Of a stretch of 64,000 nucleotides of DNA, positions 1-8,108 are shown piece by piece. Numbering within the stretch: position 1 is the first letter of the stretch; every line of letters begins with the position of its first letter. The notes beneath the pieces are model-generated. The model made no database searches and had not been told where the DNA came from. It saw only the letters and a program-made list of their open reading frames with translations. This DNA is from Isosphaeraceae bacterium EP7. Lineage in GTDB: Bacteria; Planctomycetota; Planctomycetia; Isosphaerales; Isosphaeraceae. The stretch spans positions 558,001 to 622,000 of the forward strand of contig CP151667.1 of the NCBI GenBank assembly GCA_038400315.1, written 5' to 3'. The translations under genes and the position numbers were made by a program.

Positions 1-2
1 TT

Positions 3-137
3 GAGATCGGCAAATCTCTGAGCAGCCTGGCGAGGCTGTGGAGTCGCGTCGTGGCCGGATCGTCCCGCAAGGACGCCGGTTCGACGCGGAGGCTGTTCGG
101 GCATGAGGGAGTCATCTCGCGAATTCGGGAATGTTGA
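3..137 (+). CDS. Possible 3' end of a gene cut by the window start
   Basis: An open frame enters from the left edge and stops with TGA at 135-137. It gives about 44 Arg/Ser-rich residues with no recognisable motif. The opposite strand is also open across this stretch from an ATG near 115, so the coding strand is not settled. No ribosome-binding site or family signature decides it. Listed only because a truncated gene at the edge cannot be excluded. Confidence 0.2.
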   Translation, partial: EIGKSLSSLARLWSRVVAGSSRKDAGSTRRLFGHEGVISRIREC

Positions 138-305
138 AGAGTTTGGTGGAATTTCTTGCAATGGCCCGAGGCGTGACCGTACCTTGTGGGGACCAACCCG
201 ATCGATACCCGAAACATTCAACCCATCCTGATGCCGTCCGACGGCGGCATCGAGGTTCACTCGTCGCGCGCCCTCCGCGGGGTACGCTTCGTAAGGAGGG
301 GGACC

Positions 306-1253
306 GTGTCAACCACATCCGGGAGTCAACGATATTCGATCGCCGGGGTGAGCAAGTTGACGGGCGTGAGTTGCCACGCCTTGCGGGTCTGGGAGCGTCG
401 TTACGGTTTCCCGGAGCCCGAGCGGTCGCCGTCGGGGCATCGGCGGTACGACATCCAGCAGGTCCGGGTCTTGCGCATGGTGTCCGACCTGGTGCACCAG
501 GGGCAGGCCATCGGCACCTTGATGGCCAAGGTCCGCGCAGGACACCTGCTTGCCGACGAGGCGGGCGAGTCTTATGACGACGCGGTCGAGTCCAGCCGGG
601 CCGAATCCCCGGCCAGCGAGCTGCTCGACCTGCTGATCGATGGCGACCGCGCCGCCGCCGAGGCCTGGTTCGACGATCATGCGGCCAGGCTCGGCCCCCT
701 GGATCTACTGGCCGAGGTGATCGAGCCGGCACTCGTCGAGATCGGCGACCGGAGATATCGGGGCGAGTGCGAGACTTTCCAGGAGCACACCGCGGGGCGA
801 TTCCTGCGCAACAAGCTCGACCGGATGCTCGACGAGGCGCGACGGCGGTCCGACCGGGAGGGGCCGCCGAGGGGGATGGTGCTGGTGGGCACCGCCCAGG
901 GCAATCCCTTCGACGGCGGGATCCTGATGATCTCGGTGGTGCTGGAACTGGCCGGATGGCAGGCGGTCGACATCGGCGTCGACCTGCCGGTCGAGGAGTT
1001 CGCCAAGGCGGCCCAGGCCTGGACGCCCGACGCGTTGGCGATCTCGTTCCTGCTCTCGCGCAACATCAACAAGCGTTTCGCGGAGTTGTCGAAGATCACC
1101 GGCCTGCCGATATTCGTCAGCGGCCGGAGCATCCTGAATTACCAGAGTCTGGCCCGAGGGCGAGGCCTGACCCCGCTCTCCGGGACCATCCGTTCGACCG
1201 CCGCCATGATGGTCGCCGAGCTCGAATGCCGCCGTATTGCTCGAGACGCCTGA
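306..1253 (+). CDS. MerR-family regulator with B12-binding-like fold (CarH/LitR type)
   Basis: Predicted cytoplasmic DNA-binding regulator of 315 residues. The N-terminal MerR winged-helix spans about residues 8-75 and contains the signature HALRVWERRYGFPEP followed by SGHRRY. A helical cap domain (about 90-180) contains an E-H pair at residues 160-161, like the cap of CarH. A Rossmann-type cobalamin-binding-like domain spans 190-310. I chose GTG 306 because AAGGAGG lies at 292-298; an in-frame ATG at 186 lacks such a site. CarH/LitR proteins use adenosylcobalamin as a light sensor to repress carotenoid or photolyase genes. Here the lower-ligand motif ExHxxG reads NPFDGG (200-205), with Phe where His should be, so canonical His-on cobalamin binding is doubtful. 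No carotenoid gene is adjacent. The family call is firm; ligand and targets are unknown. Confidence 0.88.
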   Translation: MSTTSGSQRYSIAGVSKLTGVSCHALRVWERRYGFPEPERSPSGHRRYDIQQVRVLRMVSDLVHQGQAIGTLMAKVRAGHLLADEAGESYDDAVESSRAESPASELLDLLIDGDRAAAEAWFDDHAARLGPLDLLAEVIEPALVEIGDRRYRGECETFQEHTAGRFLRNKLDRMLDEARRRSDREGPPRGMVLVGTAQGNPFDGGILMISVVLELAGWQAVDIGVDLPVEEFAKAAQAWTPDALAISFLLSRNINKRFAELSKITGLPIFVSGRSILNYQSLARGRGLTPLSGTIRSTAAMMVAELECRRIARDA

Positions 1254-1317
1254 GGTCCACCGTTTCCAAGCACGGCCCTGCCCCGACTCGCGGGCGCAGG
1301 CCGGTCGACGAAACGAC

Positions 1318-1345
1318 GCCGCCCCCGTCGATTGACGGGGGCGGC
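1318..1345 (+). terminator. Perfect 12-bp hairpin after the MerR gene
   Basis: The arms at 1318-1329 and 1334-1345 are perfectly complementary and very GC-rich, with a 4-base loop. The hairpin lies 65 bases after the MerR stop, between two convergent genes. No T-run follows, so it may act with a factor or as an mRNA 3'-end stabiliser rather than as a classical intrinsic terminator. Confidence 0.55.
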
Positions 1346-1351
1346 GAGTCG

Positions 1352-1402
1352 AAATCCGAGGCGGCGAGTCGGCCACATTTCCGCGGCCGACTCGTCGGAT
1401 TT
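1352..1402 (-). terminator. Hairpin at the 3' end of the repeat-protein gene
   Basis: A perfect 10-bp stem (1365-1374 with 1385-1394) is flanked by a further 8-bp complementary pair (1352-1359 with 1395-1402), separated by a 5-base bulge on one side. It begins at the stop codon of the minus-strand repeat-protein gene. It probably ends that transcript and also backs up the preceding hairpin for readthrough from the other side. Confidence 0.5.
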
Positions 1403-2013
1403 CAGTACTGGGGGGACGACTTGGCCGGGGCCTGAGCCGCGGGGAGGATCTTGGCCGGGGCCTGGGCCGCGGGCAGGACCTTGACCGGAGCCTGGGGGGC
1501 CGGCAGGACCTTCACCGGGGCCTGGGGGGCCGGCAGGACCTTGGAGGGAGCCGCCGGGGCAACCTTGGTCGGGGCCTGGGGGGCCGGCAGGACCTTCACC
1601 GGAGCCTGGGGGGCCGGCAGAACCTTGACCGGGGCCTGGGGGGCGGGCAGACCCTTGACCGGGGCCTGGGGGGCCGGCAGGACCTTGACCGGAGCCTGGG
1701 GGGCCGGCAGGACCTTGGAGGGAGCCGCCGGGGCAACCTTGGTCGGGGCCTGGGGGGCCGGCAGGACCTTGGTCGGGGCCTGGGGAGCGGGCATGACCTT
1801 GACCGGGGCCTGGGGGGCCGGCAGGACCTTCACCGGAGCCTGGGGGGCCGGCAGGACCTTCACCGGAGCCTGGGGAGCCGGCAGGACCTTCACCGGAGCC
1901 TGGGGGGCCGGCAGGACCTTCGAGGGGGCCTGAGCCGAGGCGACGACCTTGTCGTGGTGGCCAAGGCCGGTCACGCCGCTGCCCATAGCGACGATAAGAA
2001 TAGCGCTGAACAT
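1402..2013 (-). CDS. Secreted Pro/Ala/Lys 10-residue-repeat protein
   Basis: A 203-residue protein. The N-terminus is short and hydrophobic (MFSAILIVAMGSGVTGLG), which fits a signal peptide or anchor. The rest is tandem repeats of the type LPAPQAPVKV. I count 16 QAPxK units and two shortened AAPSK units at similar spacing. Each repeat carries one Lys and three to four Pro, so the chain should be extended, basic and non-globular, perhaps a cell-surface spacer or polyanion-binding tail. GAGGA sits a few bases before the ATG. No catalytic domain is visible. The reverse strand is also open through the repeats, a by-product of their composition. The function is unknown. Confidence 0.72.
   Translation of the reverse strand: MFSAILIVAMGSGVTGLGHHDKVVASAQAPSKVLPAPQAPVKVLPAPQAPVKVLPAPQAPVKVLPAPQAPVKVMPAPQAPTKVLPAPQAPTKVAPAAPSKVLPAPQAPVKVLPAPQAPVKGLPAPQAPVKVLPAPQAPVKVLPAPQAPTKVAPAAPSKVLPAPQAPVKVLPAPQAPVKVLPAAQAPAKILPAAQAPAKSSPQY
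1420..1935 (-). repeat. 30-base coding tandem repeat
   Basis: The DNA repeats with a 30-base period, with many near-identical copies and a few shortened units. It encodes the 10-residue protein repeat. Most differences between copies are at single positions (Val/Thr/Ser/Ala after QAP), pointing to recent expansion by slippage or unequal recombination. There are no spacers, so it is not CRISPR. Confidence 0.88.
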
Positions 2014-2583
2014 CGCGATGTCCTCGGATGAGTAAACTTACTTGTCGACACTCGATCGAGTCTCTGCACTCACAGTCCCTGGTGGCACGGCATCGATCGA
2101 TCGGTTGAGGAGCGCCCGAATGCCGACATCACCATCCCGGTCGAAAATTGGCCACGCACGTCGTAACCTAGAGTTGTACGGCCCGAAGGTCGACCAGCTC
2201 TCCTGCTCCGACATGCGCAGTGTCTCTTCGTGGTCACGGGATCGTCGAGGAACCCCTCGGGTCGGTCATCTTGGCCGGCCCGACGGCTTCACCCCAGGGG
2301 TGGCCGAGACAAGTTATCGGCCTGGATCTGTGCCTGGATGAGTCGCCGGGGAAAATTCGAGGAAATGCCGCCTTGGCGAATTCTAGGGGGTCTGACGCGG
2401 GGGTGGGGCTCTGGGTAAAAACGGGGCCATGTAATTGTCCACCGCAGGGTGGATGACTGCCGAATCATCAGTGAGCGTTGAGCGGGCATCGAGCCCGGCC
2501 CCGCCCGGTCCCGTCGCAGGGATGCCGGCGATAAGATGCCGAAGGGGCTGGTCGAGGTTTTCCTACCGGTATTGGGAGGCAGC
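2014..2583. other. Intergenic region between divergent genes
   Basis: These 570 bases separate the start of the minus-strand repeat-protein gene from the start of the secreted protein at 2584. Short open frames occur on both strands (for example 2042-2341 plus and 2289-2597 minus), but they have no ribosome-binding site, conserved motif or protein-like composition. The region presumably holds both promoters; I see no convincing -35/-10 pair. Confidence 0.6.
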
Positions 2584-4131
2584 ATGCGCAAGGGCAACAG
2601 GCTCCGCGAAGCGATCGCCGGGGCCGTTCTCGCCGCGGGATTTTCCGTCTGGATACCGGTCGCGGAGGCTGCCGATCGTGTTCAGCCCGTCCCGCTGGGG
2701 GGGACGCTGAAGGCCCAGTCGGGCGATCGCCAGTTCGGCGTCTATGTGCCGACTCGATTCGGCGGCGAGCTGACCGTCTCGACCACGTCGGGCAAGGTGG
2801 AGGCCCTCACCGGCCCCGACGGCAAGCCCCGCTCCAATGGCGGCGAGGTCGGCAACGACCAGCAGGGCTGGTTCACCTTCAAGGTGACCGACGCCAAAGA
2901 GGGATACGCCGTCGATTCCAAGTTCATCCAGGTCGGTGAGTCGATTCGCAAGCCCTGGAACTTCTACTACTGGCCCACCAAGGGAGACTCGATCCACGAG
3001 CCCTGGGCCGGCGGAAATGCCCGGGTTGACACCATGGCACCGGCCGGCGACGACCAGATGGTGGCCACCCCGGGCGGTTACATCGCCCCCGGGCAGGACA
3101 TCGTCCTTCCGGGTCCCAACGGGATCCTGGAGACGCAGCCGGCCTCCGGCGACACCTCCACCTGGTTCCCCAACCTCTACGACGACCTGACCTGGCGCGG
3201 GCCCGAGGGCCAGCTCTTCCAGACCCCCTCCCCCCTGCTCAAGTATGACCAGATCTTCAACATGTCGGCCCGCAACTGGGAGGCCGCCAACAGCCAGAAC
3301 CGCGACATCAGCCGCTGGCCCGGCCACTGCCTCGGCGGGGCCATCGCGTCGATCTCGATGAACGAGCCCAACCCCGCGCCCGGCTCGGGCCTGACCCGCG
3401 ACGAGTTGAAGGCCCTCTGGGCCGAGCTCGGCGAGAACCACTACAACCACCGGATCGGCGACCACGCCAAGGACATCCCCGCCGGCCCCCCCCGCCCCGG
3501 TCCCGACGAGTGCGACCCGTTCGTCCCGCGGTTCCACGCCATGCTGGAGACGCACATCCGCGGCGAGAAGAAGGCGCTCCTGGCCAACTTGCGGGCCTTC
3601 CCCCCGCGCGGCACCGTCAATGAGGTTTGGAACCACGGCGTCGGCAAGTACGTCTCCACCTTCGAGGCCGTCCCCGGCAAGGGCGAGCGCACCGTCAGGG
3701 TCAAAACCGAACTGACCGCCACCAGCGGGTCGTGCCTCAATGGCAACGACGACAAGCCCCGCGTCAACACCTACGAGTACCGGATCGTCTACGGCCTCGA
3801 CGGTAAGGTCGACGAGACCAACCCGTACACGGCCGACTGGATCAGCGTCGGCGGCGAGGCGATCTTCGCCCCGCTGAACGTCCTGCAGGTGCTCGAATCG
3901 AGCTGGCAGGGGCACAACCCGCAGGTCAACGAGGCCAACGTCCGGGCCGTGGACCTGGCCAACGGCGGCGGGCTCGGCGGTCGGTTTGCCGGCGTCGCCC
4001 CCACATTCCGCCCCGTCGGCAGCTACGAGGCCGGCCGCGCCCCGATGTTCGCCGGCCGGAACGACGGCTCGATGGAGAGCCCCAACGCACCCCGCCGCGG
4101 CGGCATCTTCCGCGGCATTTTCGGCCGCTGA
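2584..4131 (+). CDS. Secreted protein of unknown function with possible Cys-His active site
   Basis: A 515-residue protein. I chose ATG 2584 because GGGAGG lies just upstream at 2574-2579 and the resulting N-terminus is a clean signal peptide (MRKGNRLREAIAGAVLAAGF, ending near AEAAD). Residues 30-110 look like a beta-rich domain. The segment WPGHCLGGAIASI places Cys249 before a helix, and WNHGVGKY places a His at 351, about 100 residues later. That order resembles papain- or transglutaminase-type folds, but I cannot confirm it. The C-terminus is Gly/Arg/Pro-rich. It stands alone, with a strong terminator behind it. Probably periplasmic or extracellular; the enzyme activity is a hypothesis. 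Confidence 0.72.
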   Translation: MRKGNRLREAIAGAVLAAGFSVWIPVAEAADRVQPVPLGGTLKAQSGDRQFGVYVPTRFGGELTVSTTSGKVEALTGPDGKPRSNGGEVGNDQQGWFTFKVTDAKEGYAVDSKFIQVGESIRKPWNFYYWPTKGDSIHEPWAGGNARVDTMAPAGDDQMVATPGGYIAPGQDIVLPGPNGILETQPASGDTSTWFPNLYDDLTWRGPEGQLFQTPSPLLKYDQIFNMSARNWEAANSQNRDISRWPGHCLGGAIASISMNEPNPAPGSGLTRDELKALWAELGENHYNHRIGDHAKDIPAGPPRPGPDECDPFVPRFHAMLETHIRGEKKALLANLRAFPPRGTVNEVWNHGVGKYVSTFEAVPGKGERTVRVKTELTATSGSCLNGNDDKPRVNTYEYRIVYGLDGKVDETNPYTADWISVGGEAIFAPLNVLQVLESSWQGHNPQVNEANVRAVDLANGGGLGGRFAGVAPTFRPVGSYEAGRAPMFAGRNDGSMESPNAPRRGGIFRGIFGR

Positions 4132-4185
4132 TCAGCCTGCCCGAGCATTCCAGCTTGTCTCGCTCACGCTGATACGATCCAACCG

Positions 4186-4245
4186 CGGCCGTCGCGACAT
4201 CCTGGCTCGATTCGTCGAGATCCAGGGCGTCGCGACGGCCGTTTT
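4186..4245 (+). terminator. Strong intrinsic terminator
   Basis: A perfect 13-bp GC-rich stem (4186-4198 with 4229-4241) continues inward through two 5-bp stems (4201-4205 with 4222-4226, and 4206-4210 with 4215-4219). It is closed by a TTCG tetraloop at 4211-4214. TTTT follows directly at 4242-4245. It ends the transcript of the secreted-protein gene 55 bases after its stop. Confidence 0.85.
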
Positions 4246-4358
4246 GCATCCGGTCGGCCAGCGAATGAGATTTTGACGAGATTTGCGCGCGCCGGGCTGT
4301 CTAGAATCCCCTCCGTAAGATATCGTCCACGCTGCGCCACAGGAGGTGACGCGACGCC

Positions 4359-6413
4359 GTGGGCCACGGGGAGGATCTGACCGTGCGGCAGACCAAGGAT
4401 GGGGGCGACCGCGAGGACGCGGCGAGCGACCCGGATTTCGCCGGAGGGGCCTCTCGCCCGATCGGTTCGGCCCGGCTGCTCCTCTGGTTCGGACTGGTGG
4501 CCGGCTGGGCCGAGCTGGCAACGATCCTGGCTCGCGACTCGATCAGCGGCCGGATCACGATGGATGCGCTGCGGACGAACCGCCATTTCCTCTGGATGAT
4601 CCCGGCCTCGAACGCCTTGATCCTCGGCGGCCTCGGGCTGGTCGTCGGCGTGCTTTCAAGGCGGCGGCCCGACCTCGGGCGTTGGCTCGCCTGCCGGATT
4701 GGTGCCGGCGCGACCGCCATGGCCGTCCTGCTCGTATTCGAGGGGATCGACGCAAGGGCAAGCCTGGTCTTGGCCTGCGGCATTGGCGCCTTCCTCGGTC
4801 GGGCGATGGAATCGAGGGCCGGGTCGTTGGCCCGCTGCGTCCGCATCGGCCTGCCGGCGCTGCTCTTGGCCCTGGTCGGCTGGTCCACCTGGGGCTATCT
4901 GCGGACGTCTGGGGCAGAGCGAAGCGAACTGGACGCCCTCCCGCCGGCGACGTCCGGCGCACCCAACGTGGTCCTGATCGTGCTGGACGCGGTGCGTGCC
5001 TCGAGCCTCAGCCTCTACGGCCACGACCGACCGACGAGCCCGAATCTCGAACGCCTGGCCCGTCGCGGGGTCGTCTTCGACGAGGCCCGGCCTTCAAGCT
5101 CATGGACGCTGCCGTCGCACGCCAGCATGTTCACCGGGCGCTGGCCGCACGATCTGTCCGTCGGCTGGGACGAGCCGCTCGATGACTCCAGGCCCACCCT
5201 GGCCGGATATCTGGCCACGCGCGGATATGCGACCGCGGGGTTCGTGGGCAACACGTATTATTGTAACGCCCAGTATGGCCTGAATCGGGGGTTCGCCCGA
5301 TACGAGGACGACTACGAGAACCTGGACGTCTCGCTGTTCGAGGTCGTCAGGAGCACCGGCATGGGCCGACGTCTGCTCCGCGTCTTCGGCCACAAGTACC
5401 ACGTCGCGGGGGGCGGGACCTCGCTGCGCAAGTCGGCCGAGATGATCAACCGCGACGTCCTGGGCTGGATCGAGGGCCAGCCCGCGGACCGTCCTTTCTT
5501 CGCGTTTCTCAACTATTACGACGCCCATGGTCCCTACGTCCCCCCCGACGGCCCCGACACCCGTTTCGGCCTGAATGCCCTGCCGCAGGCCCGGAAGGAC
5601 GTCATCCTCGACCGCTACAGGCGGCTCAAGGCCGGTGCGCACCGGCCTGCCGACGGCACCCCCCAGCAGGTCGAGCGTGACCTGACCGACCTGATGCGCG
5701 ACTCCTACGAGAGCTGTATCGCCTACCTCGATCGCCAGATCGGGCAGCTCGTCGACGAGCTGGACCGCCGGAAGGTGCTGGAGAAGACCCTCGTGATCGT
5801 GACGTCCGACCACGGCGAGCACTTCAACGAGCACGGGTTCTTCGGCCACGGGCACAGCCTCTATCGCCCCGAGGTCCACGTCCCGCTCGTCATCCTGCCC
5901 CCCGGTTCCGGGGCGGCCGGGTCTTCGGTCCGCGAGCCCGTGACGCTGCGTGACCTGGCGGCGACGACGGTCGACATCCTCGGCGTCGCGGCCCGCTCGC
6001 CGTTCCCCGGCCGCTCGCTGGCCCGATTCTGGCGCCCGGGCGGTGCCAGCCTCGCGGCTCGGTCGACGAGCCCCTCGCCGGTCCTCTCCGAGCTCGAGCA
6101 TCGCGCACACTCGACGCCAATGGCCGAGGTTCCCGCCTCGCTCGGTCGGCTCCGGTCGATCGTCGCCGGCGGCGAAGTTTATATCCACAACGACGGCGGC
6201 CGCGAGGAACTCTTCGACCTGAAGTCCGACCGGACGGATCTGCACAACCTGAACGCCGGAAGCGCCTCGCACCCCTCCGTGCCCCGCTTCCGAGCGATCC
6301 TGGATCGCCTCCCGGGGATCGACCTCGACCCGCCCCCCCTGCCAGGCCTGCGCGACGACGAGCTGGCCGAGGGCGTCAGCCAGCCGGGCCGCGACGGCAG
6401 CCTCCTTGACTAG
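4359..6413 (+). CDS. Membrane-anchored sulfatase-fold (alkaline phosphatase superfamily) enzyme
   Basis: A 684-residue protein. The N-terminal third (about 40-195) holds several hydrophobic membrane segments. A sulfatase-like catalytic domain follows on the outer face. It opens with VVLIVLDAVRASSLSLYGHD, whose Asp is a metal ligand, and includes SDHGEHFNEHGFFGHGHSL, which supplies further Asp/His ligands. The nucleophile motif reads SWTLPSH, with Thr250 where sulfatases carry the Cys or Ser that becomes formylglycine (CxPSR). It is therefore unlikely to be a formylglycine sulfatase. Thr nucleophiles occur in related phospho-transferases and phosphatases such as LtaS. GTG 4359 is preceded by AGGAGGTG at 4341-4348. 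A phospho- or phosphonate-group enzyme acting on lipid or polysaccharide is plausible; the substrate is unknown. Confidence 0.82.
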   Translation: MGHGEDLTVRQTKDGGDREDAASDPDFAGGASRPIGSARLLLWFGLVAGWAELATILARDSISGRITMDALRTNRHFLWMIPASNALILGGLGLVVGVLSRRRPDLGRWLACRIGAGATAMAVLLVFEGIDARASLVLACGIGAFLGRAMESRAGSLARCVRIGLPALLLALVGWSTWGYLRTSGAERSELDALPPATSGAPNVVLIVLDAVRASSLSLYGHDRPTSPNLERLARRGVVFDEARPSSSWTLPSHASMFTGRWPHDLSVGWDEPLDDSRPTLAGYLATRGYATAGFVGNTYYCNAQYGLNRGFARYEDDYENLDVSLFEVVRSTGMGRRLLRVFGHKYHVAGGGTSLRKSAEMINRDVLGWIEGQPADRPFFAFLNYYDAHGPYVPPDGPDTRFGLNALPQARKDVILDRYRRLKAGAHRPADGTPQQVERDLTDLMRDSYESCIAYLDRQIGQLVDELDRRKVLEKTLVIVTSDHGEHFNEHGFFGHGHSLYRPEVHVPLVILPPGSGAAGSSVREPVTLRDLAATTVDILGVAARSPFPGRSLARFWRPGGASLAARSTSPSPVLSELEHRAHSTPMAEVPASLGRLRSIVAGGEVYIHNDGGREELFDLKSDRTDLHNLNAGSASHPSVPRFRAILDRLPGIDLDPPPLPGLRDDELAEGVSQPGRDGSLLD

Positions 6414-6716
6414 ATCTGCCTGCATTTTCGGCAAAGTCGGCCTAGATGGCCCGGCGACTCGTCGCCCCGTTCCTCCCCGGAACGGCAGGCTCGGGGCGAC
6501 GGGCCGTCCGTCTTCCCGAATTCCGCAATTCCGTCACTGTCGTTCAAGTTTGCCGTGCGACTTTGACGATCAGTTAAGCACGGAGGGGTGGTCCCCGTCA
6601 CAACGTCAACGTGACGCGTACCCCCTGACCTCATTCTGCCCTCGATCACGGGCATTTCACACGATTCAGAGTCCAACGGAATCGACCTGGCGCGATCCGG
6701 GCGAAGGAGGCCTTCG
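6414..6716. other. Intergenic region with a hairpin, upstream of the 6.7 kb operon
   Basis: 303 bases. The first part carries the inverted repeat annotated at 6460-6501, probably the 3' end of the sulfatase-fold gene. The remainder precedes the ATG at 6717 and should contain the operon promoter. A run with TTGACG lies near 6560, but no well-spaced -10 follows. No gene seen. Confidence 0.55.
6460..6501 (+). terminator. Probable terminator hairpin after the sulfatase-fold gene
   Basis: CGTCGCCCCG at 6460-6469 pairs perfectly with CGGGGCGACG at 6492-6501. The loop itself contains a small GTTCC/GGAAC stem. It lies about 46 bases past the stop codon at 6413. There is no T-run, as for several other hairpins in this window. 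Confidence 0.5.
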
Positions 6717-7268
6717 ATGAGCCGCGAATCCGGCCTCCATTGCTTGCAGACGCGGCCAGCCCCTCGGCAGCGGGCCGCCCTCTCCGACCTGCCCGTCTCG
6801 AACGTCGGTTCCCGACGCGACGAGCAGCACGCGGCCGTGCCCGTCCTGATTCGGGTGCCCAGGATCGAGGTCGTCGGGACGATCTCCCATGGCGCGATGC
6901 CTGTTCGACGCCGCCGAAGACGGTTGCGACGCGAGGTCCGCGCGGTGGGAATCGGGCTGCTGACGTGCCTGCCGATCACCTGGATCCTGGCCGGCGCCGT
7001 CGGCAGTCGGGTCGACTTGACGAGGCCCTCCGGCTCGGTCGAGGCCGATGCGAAAGGGCCACCCGCCGCGATGCCGGTGGTGCTCCTCTCGCTCGAGCCG
7101 GTGTCAGACGGGCCCGACGCGGTAGCCGGCCGGTCCGTCGAGGTCCGTGACCAGGATGACACGTCCCCCGCCGCGACGATCGGCCCACACGAGTCGGTGC
7201 AGATGCCCGGCTATCTGCTCCCGGTCGATGGCAACTCGGCGGAGGAGGTCCCCCATGCGGGATATTGA
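6717..7268 (+). CDS. Single-span membrane protein, first gene of ATPase operon
   Basis: A 183-residue protein with no recognised domain. A basic N-terminal half (an Arg cluster PVRRRRRRLRRE at about 62-73) precedes one hydrophobic segment (about 76-97, VGIGLLTCLPITWILAGAVG). A Pro/Asp-rich tail follows. The Arg cluster before the span predicts a cytoplasmic N-terminus and an exported tail. GAAGGAGG lies upstream of ATG 6717. The end overlaps the start of the next gene by 14 bases, so the two are probably translationally coupled. Given the downstream kinase-like protein, it could be the membrane partner that Wzz/Wzc-type co-polymerases provide elsewhere, but there is no sequence evidence for that. 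Confidence 0.68.
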   Translation: MSRESGLHCLQTRPAPRQRAALSDLPVSNVGSRRDEQHAAVPVLIRVPRIEVVGTISHGAMPVRRRRRRLRREVRAVGIGLLTCLPITWILAGAVGSRVDLTRPSGSVEADAKGPPAAMPVVLLSLEPVSDGPDAVAGRSVEVRDQDDTSPAATIGPHESVQMPGYLLPVDGNSAEEVPHAGY

Positions 7269-8034
7269 TCAGGCCCTGGCCCGTGCCTACGGGCGACGGG
7301 GTACGCCCGCCCAGCCCGGACCGAACAACGCCCTCCCCACGCCCCACTTCCCGGTCGAACCCGCTCGCCCGGTCCGGCCGGATCGGGATGGCGCGATCGA
7401 CGCGACGATCGGGCTCCAGTGGCCCGAGACGGTCCGCATCCTGGAACGCGAGCACGGCGACCGGTTCGAGGAGCTGGCGGACGCCCTGATCGAGGTGCGC
7501 GACCAGAGGCGGCTGAAGGTCCTGCTCTTCACGAGCTGCCATCGCGCCGAGGGGCGGACTTCGCTGGTCCTGGCCGTGGCGAGGGCCCTGGCCCGCCGGC
7601 CCGGGCGGACCTTGCTGGTCGACGCCGACCTGACCGGCCCGATGCTGGCCCGTCAGCTTGGCCTGCGGCCCGAGTATGGCCTGGATGACCTGGTCGACTC
7701 GGGCATCGCGCTGGCCGAGGCGGTGGTCGAGGCGCCCGACGACAACCTGTCGGTTCTCCCGCTCCGGGCGGCGGTGGCCCGTCCTCGCGAGTTCCTCGCC
7801 AGCGCCGGCTGGTCATGCACGATGGCCCGGCTGCGACGCGAGTATGACCTGGTCCTGCTCGACGGCAGCCCGCTGTTCGCAGGGCTGAGCGCCGCGGTGC
7901 TGCATAGCTCGGTCGACGCGGCCATCCTGGTGCGCAACCGGACCCTGACCGGCGAGCGTGCCCTGCTCAGGGCCCGCGAGGTGCTCGACGCCGGCGGCAT
8001 TCCCCTGCTGGGGATGGCCGAGACGTTCGTCTGA
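7255..8034 (+). CDS. CpsD/CapB-like (BY-kinase fold) P-loop protein with altered Walker A
   Basis: A 259-residue cytoplasmic P-loop protein of the bacterial tyrosine kinase/MinD-like group that controls exopolysaccharide chain length and export. Residues 84-125 hold the Walker A region and Walker A' (LLVDADLTGPML). Residues around 205 hold the second hydrophobic Walker strand (LVLLDGSPLFAG). The P-loop reads AEGRTS, with Arg101 in place of the near-invariant Lys, so ATP use may be weakened or lost. No Tyr-rich C-terminal cluster, the usual autophosphorylation site, is present. ATG 7255 is preceded by GGAGGAGG; an upstream in-frame ATG at 7147 would overlap the previous gene heavily. It lies 74 bases before the ExeA-type ATPase. 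Confidence 0.8.
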   Translation: MRDIDQALARAYGRRGTPAQPGPNNALPTPHFPVEPARPVRPDRDGAIDATIGLQWPETVRILEREHGDRFEELADALIEVRDQRRLKVLLFTSCHRAEGRTSLVLAVARALARRPGRTLLVDADLTGPMLARQLGLRPEYGLDDLVDSGIALAEAVVEAPDDNLSVLPLRAAVARPREFLASAGWSCTMARLRREYDLVLLDGSPLFAGLSAAVLHSSVDAAILVRNRTLTGERALLRAREVLDAGGIPLLGMAETFV

Positions 8035-8108
8035 TTCCGGGCGGCTGGATGCAGGCCCGACGGATCGGGCCGGCTTGAGGATGCGAGGCCAGAGGAGGCG
8101 GGCGGCCC

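Noticed and set aside
1402-2013. CRISPR-like 30-base repeats
   Set aside because: Units are contiguous with no spacers and stay in frame for the encoded repeat. They are coding repeats.
2042-2341. 99-codon plus-strand frame in the 2.0-2.6 kb gap
   Set aside because: No ribosome-binding site, no domain, ordinary six-frame noise at this GC content.
4273-4307. TTGACG and TAGAAT before the sulfatase-fold gene
   Set aside because: The spacing is 23 bases, too long for a standard sigma70 promoter.
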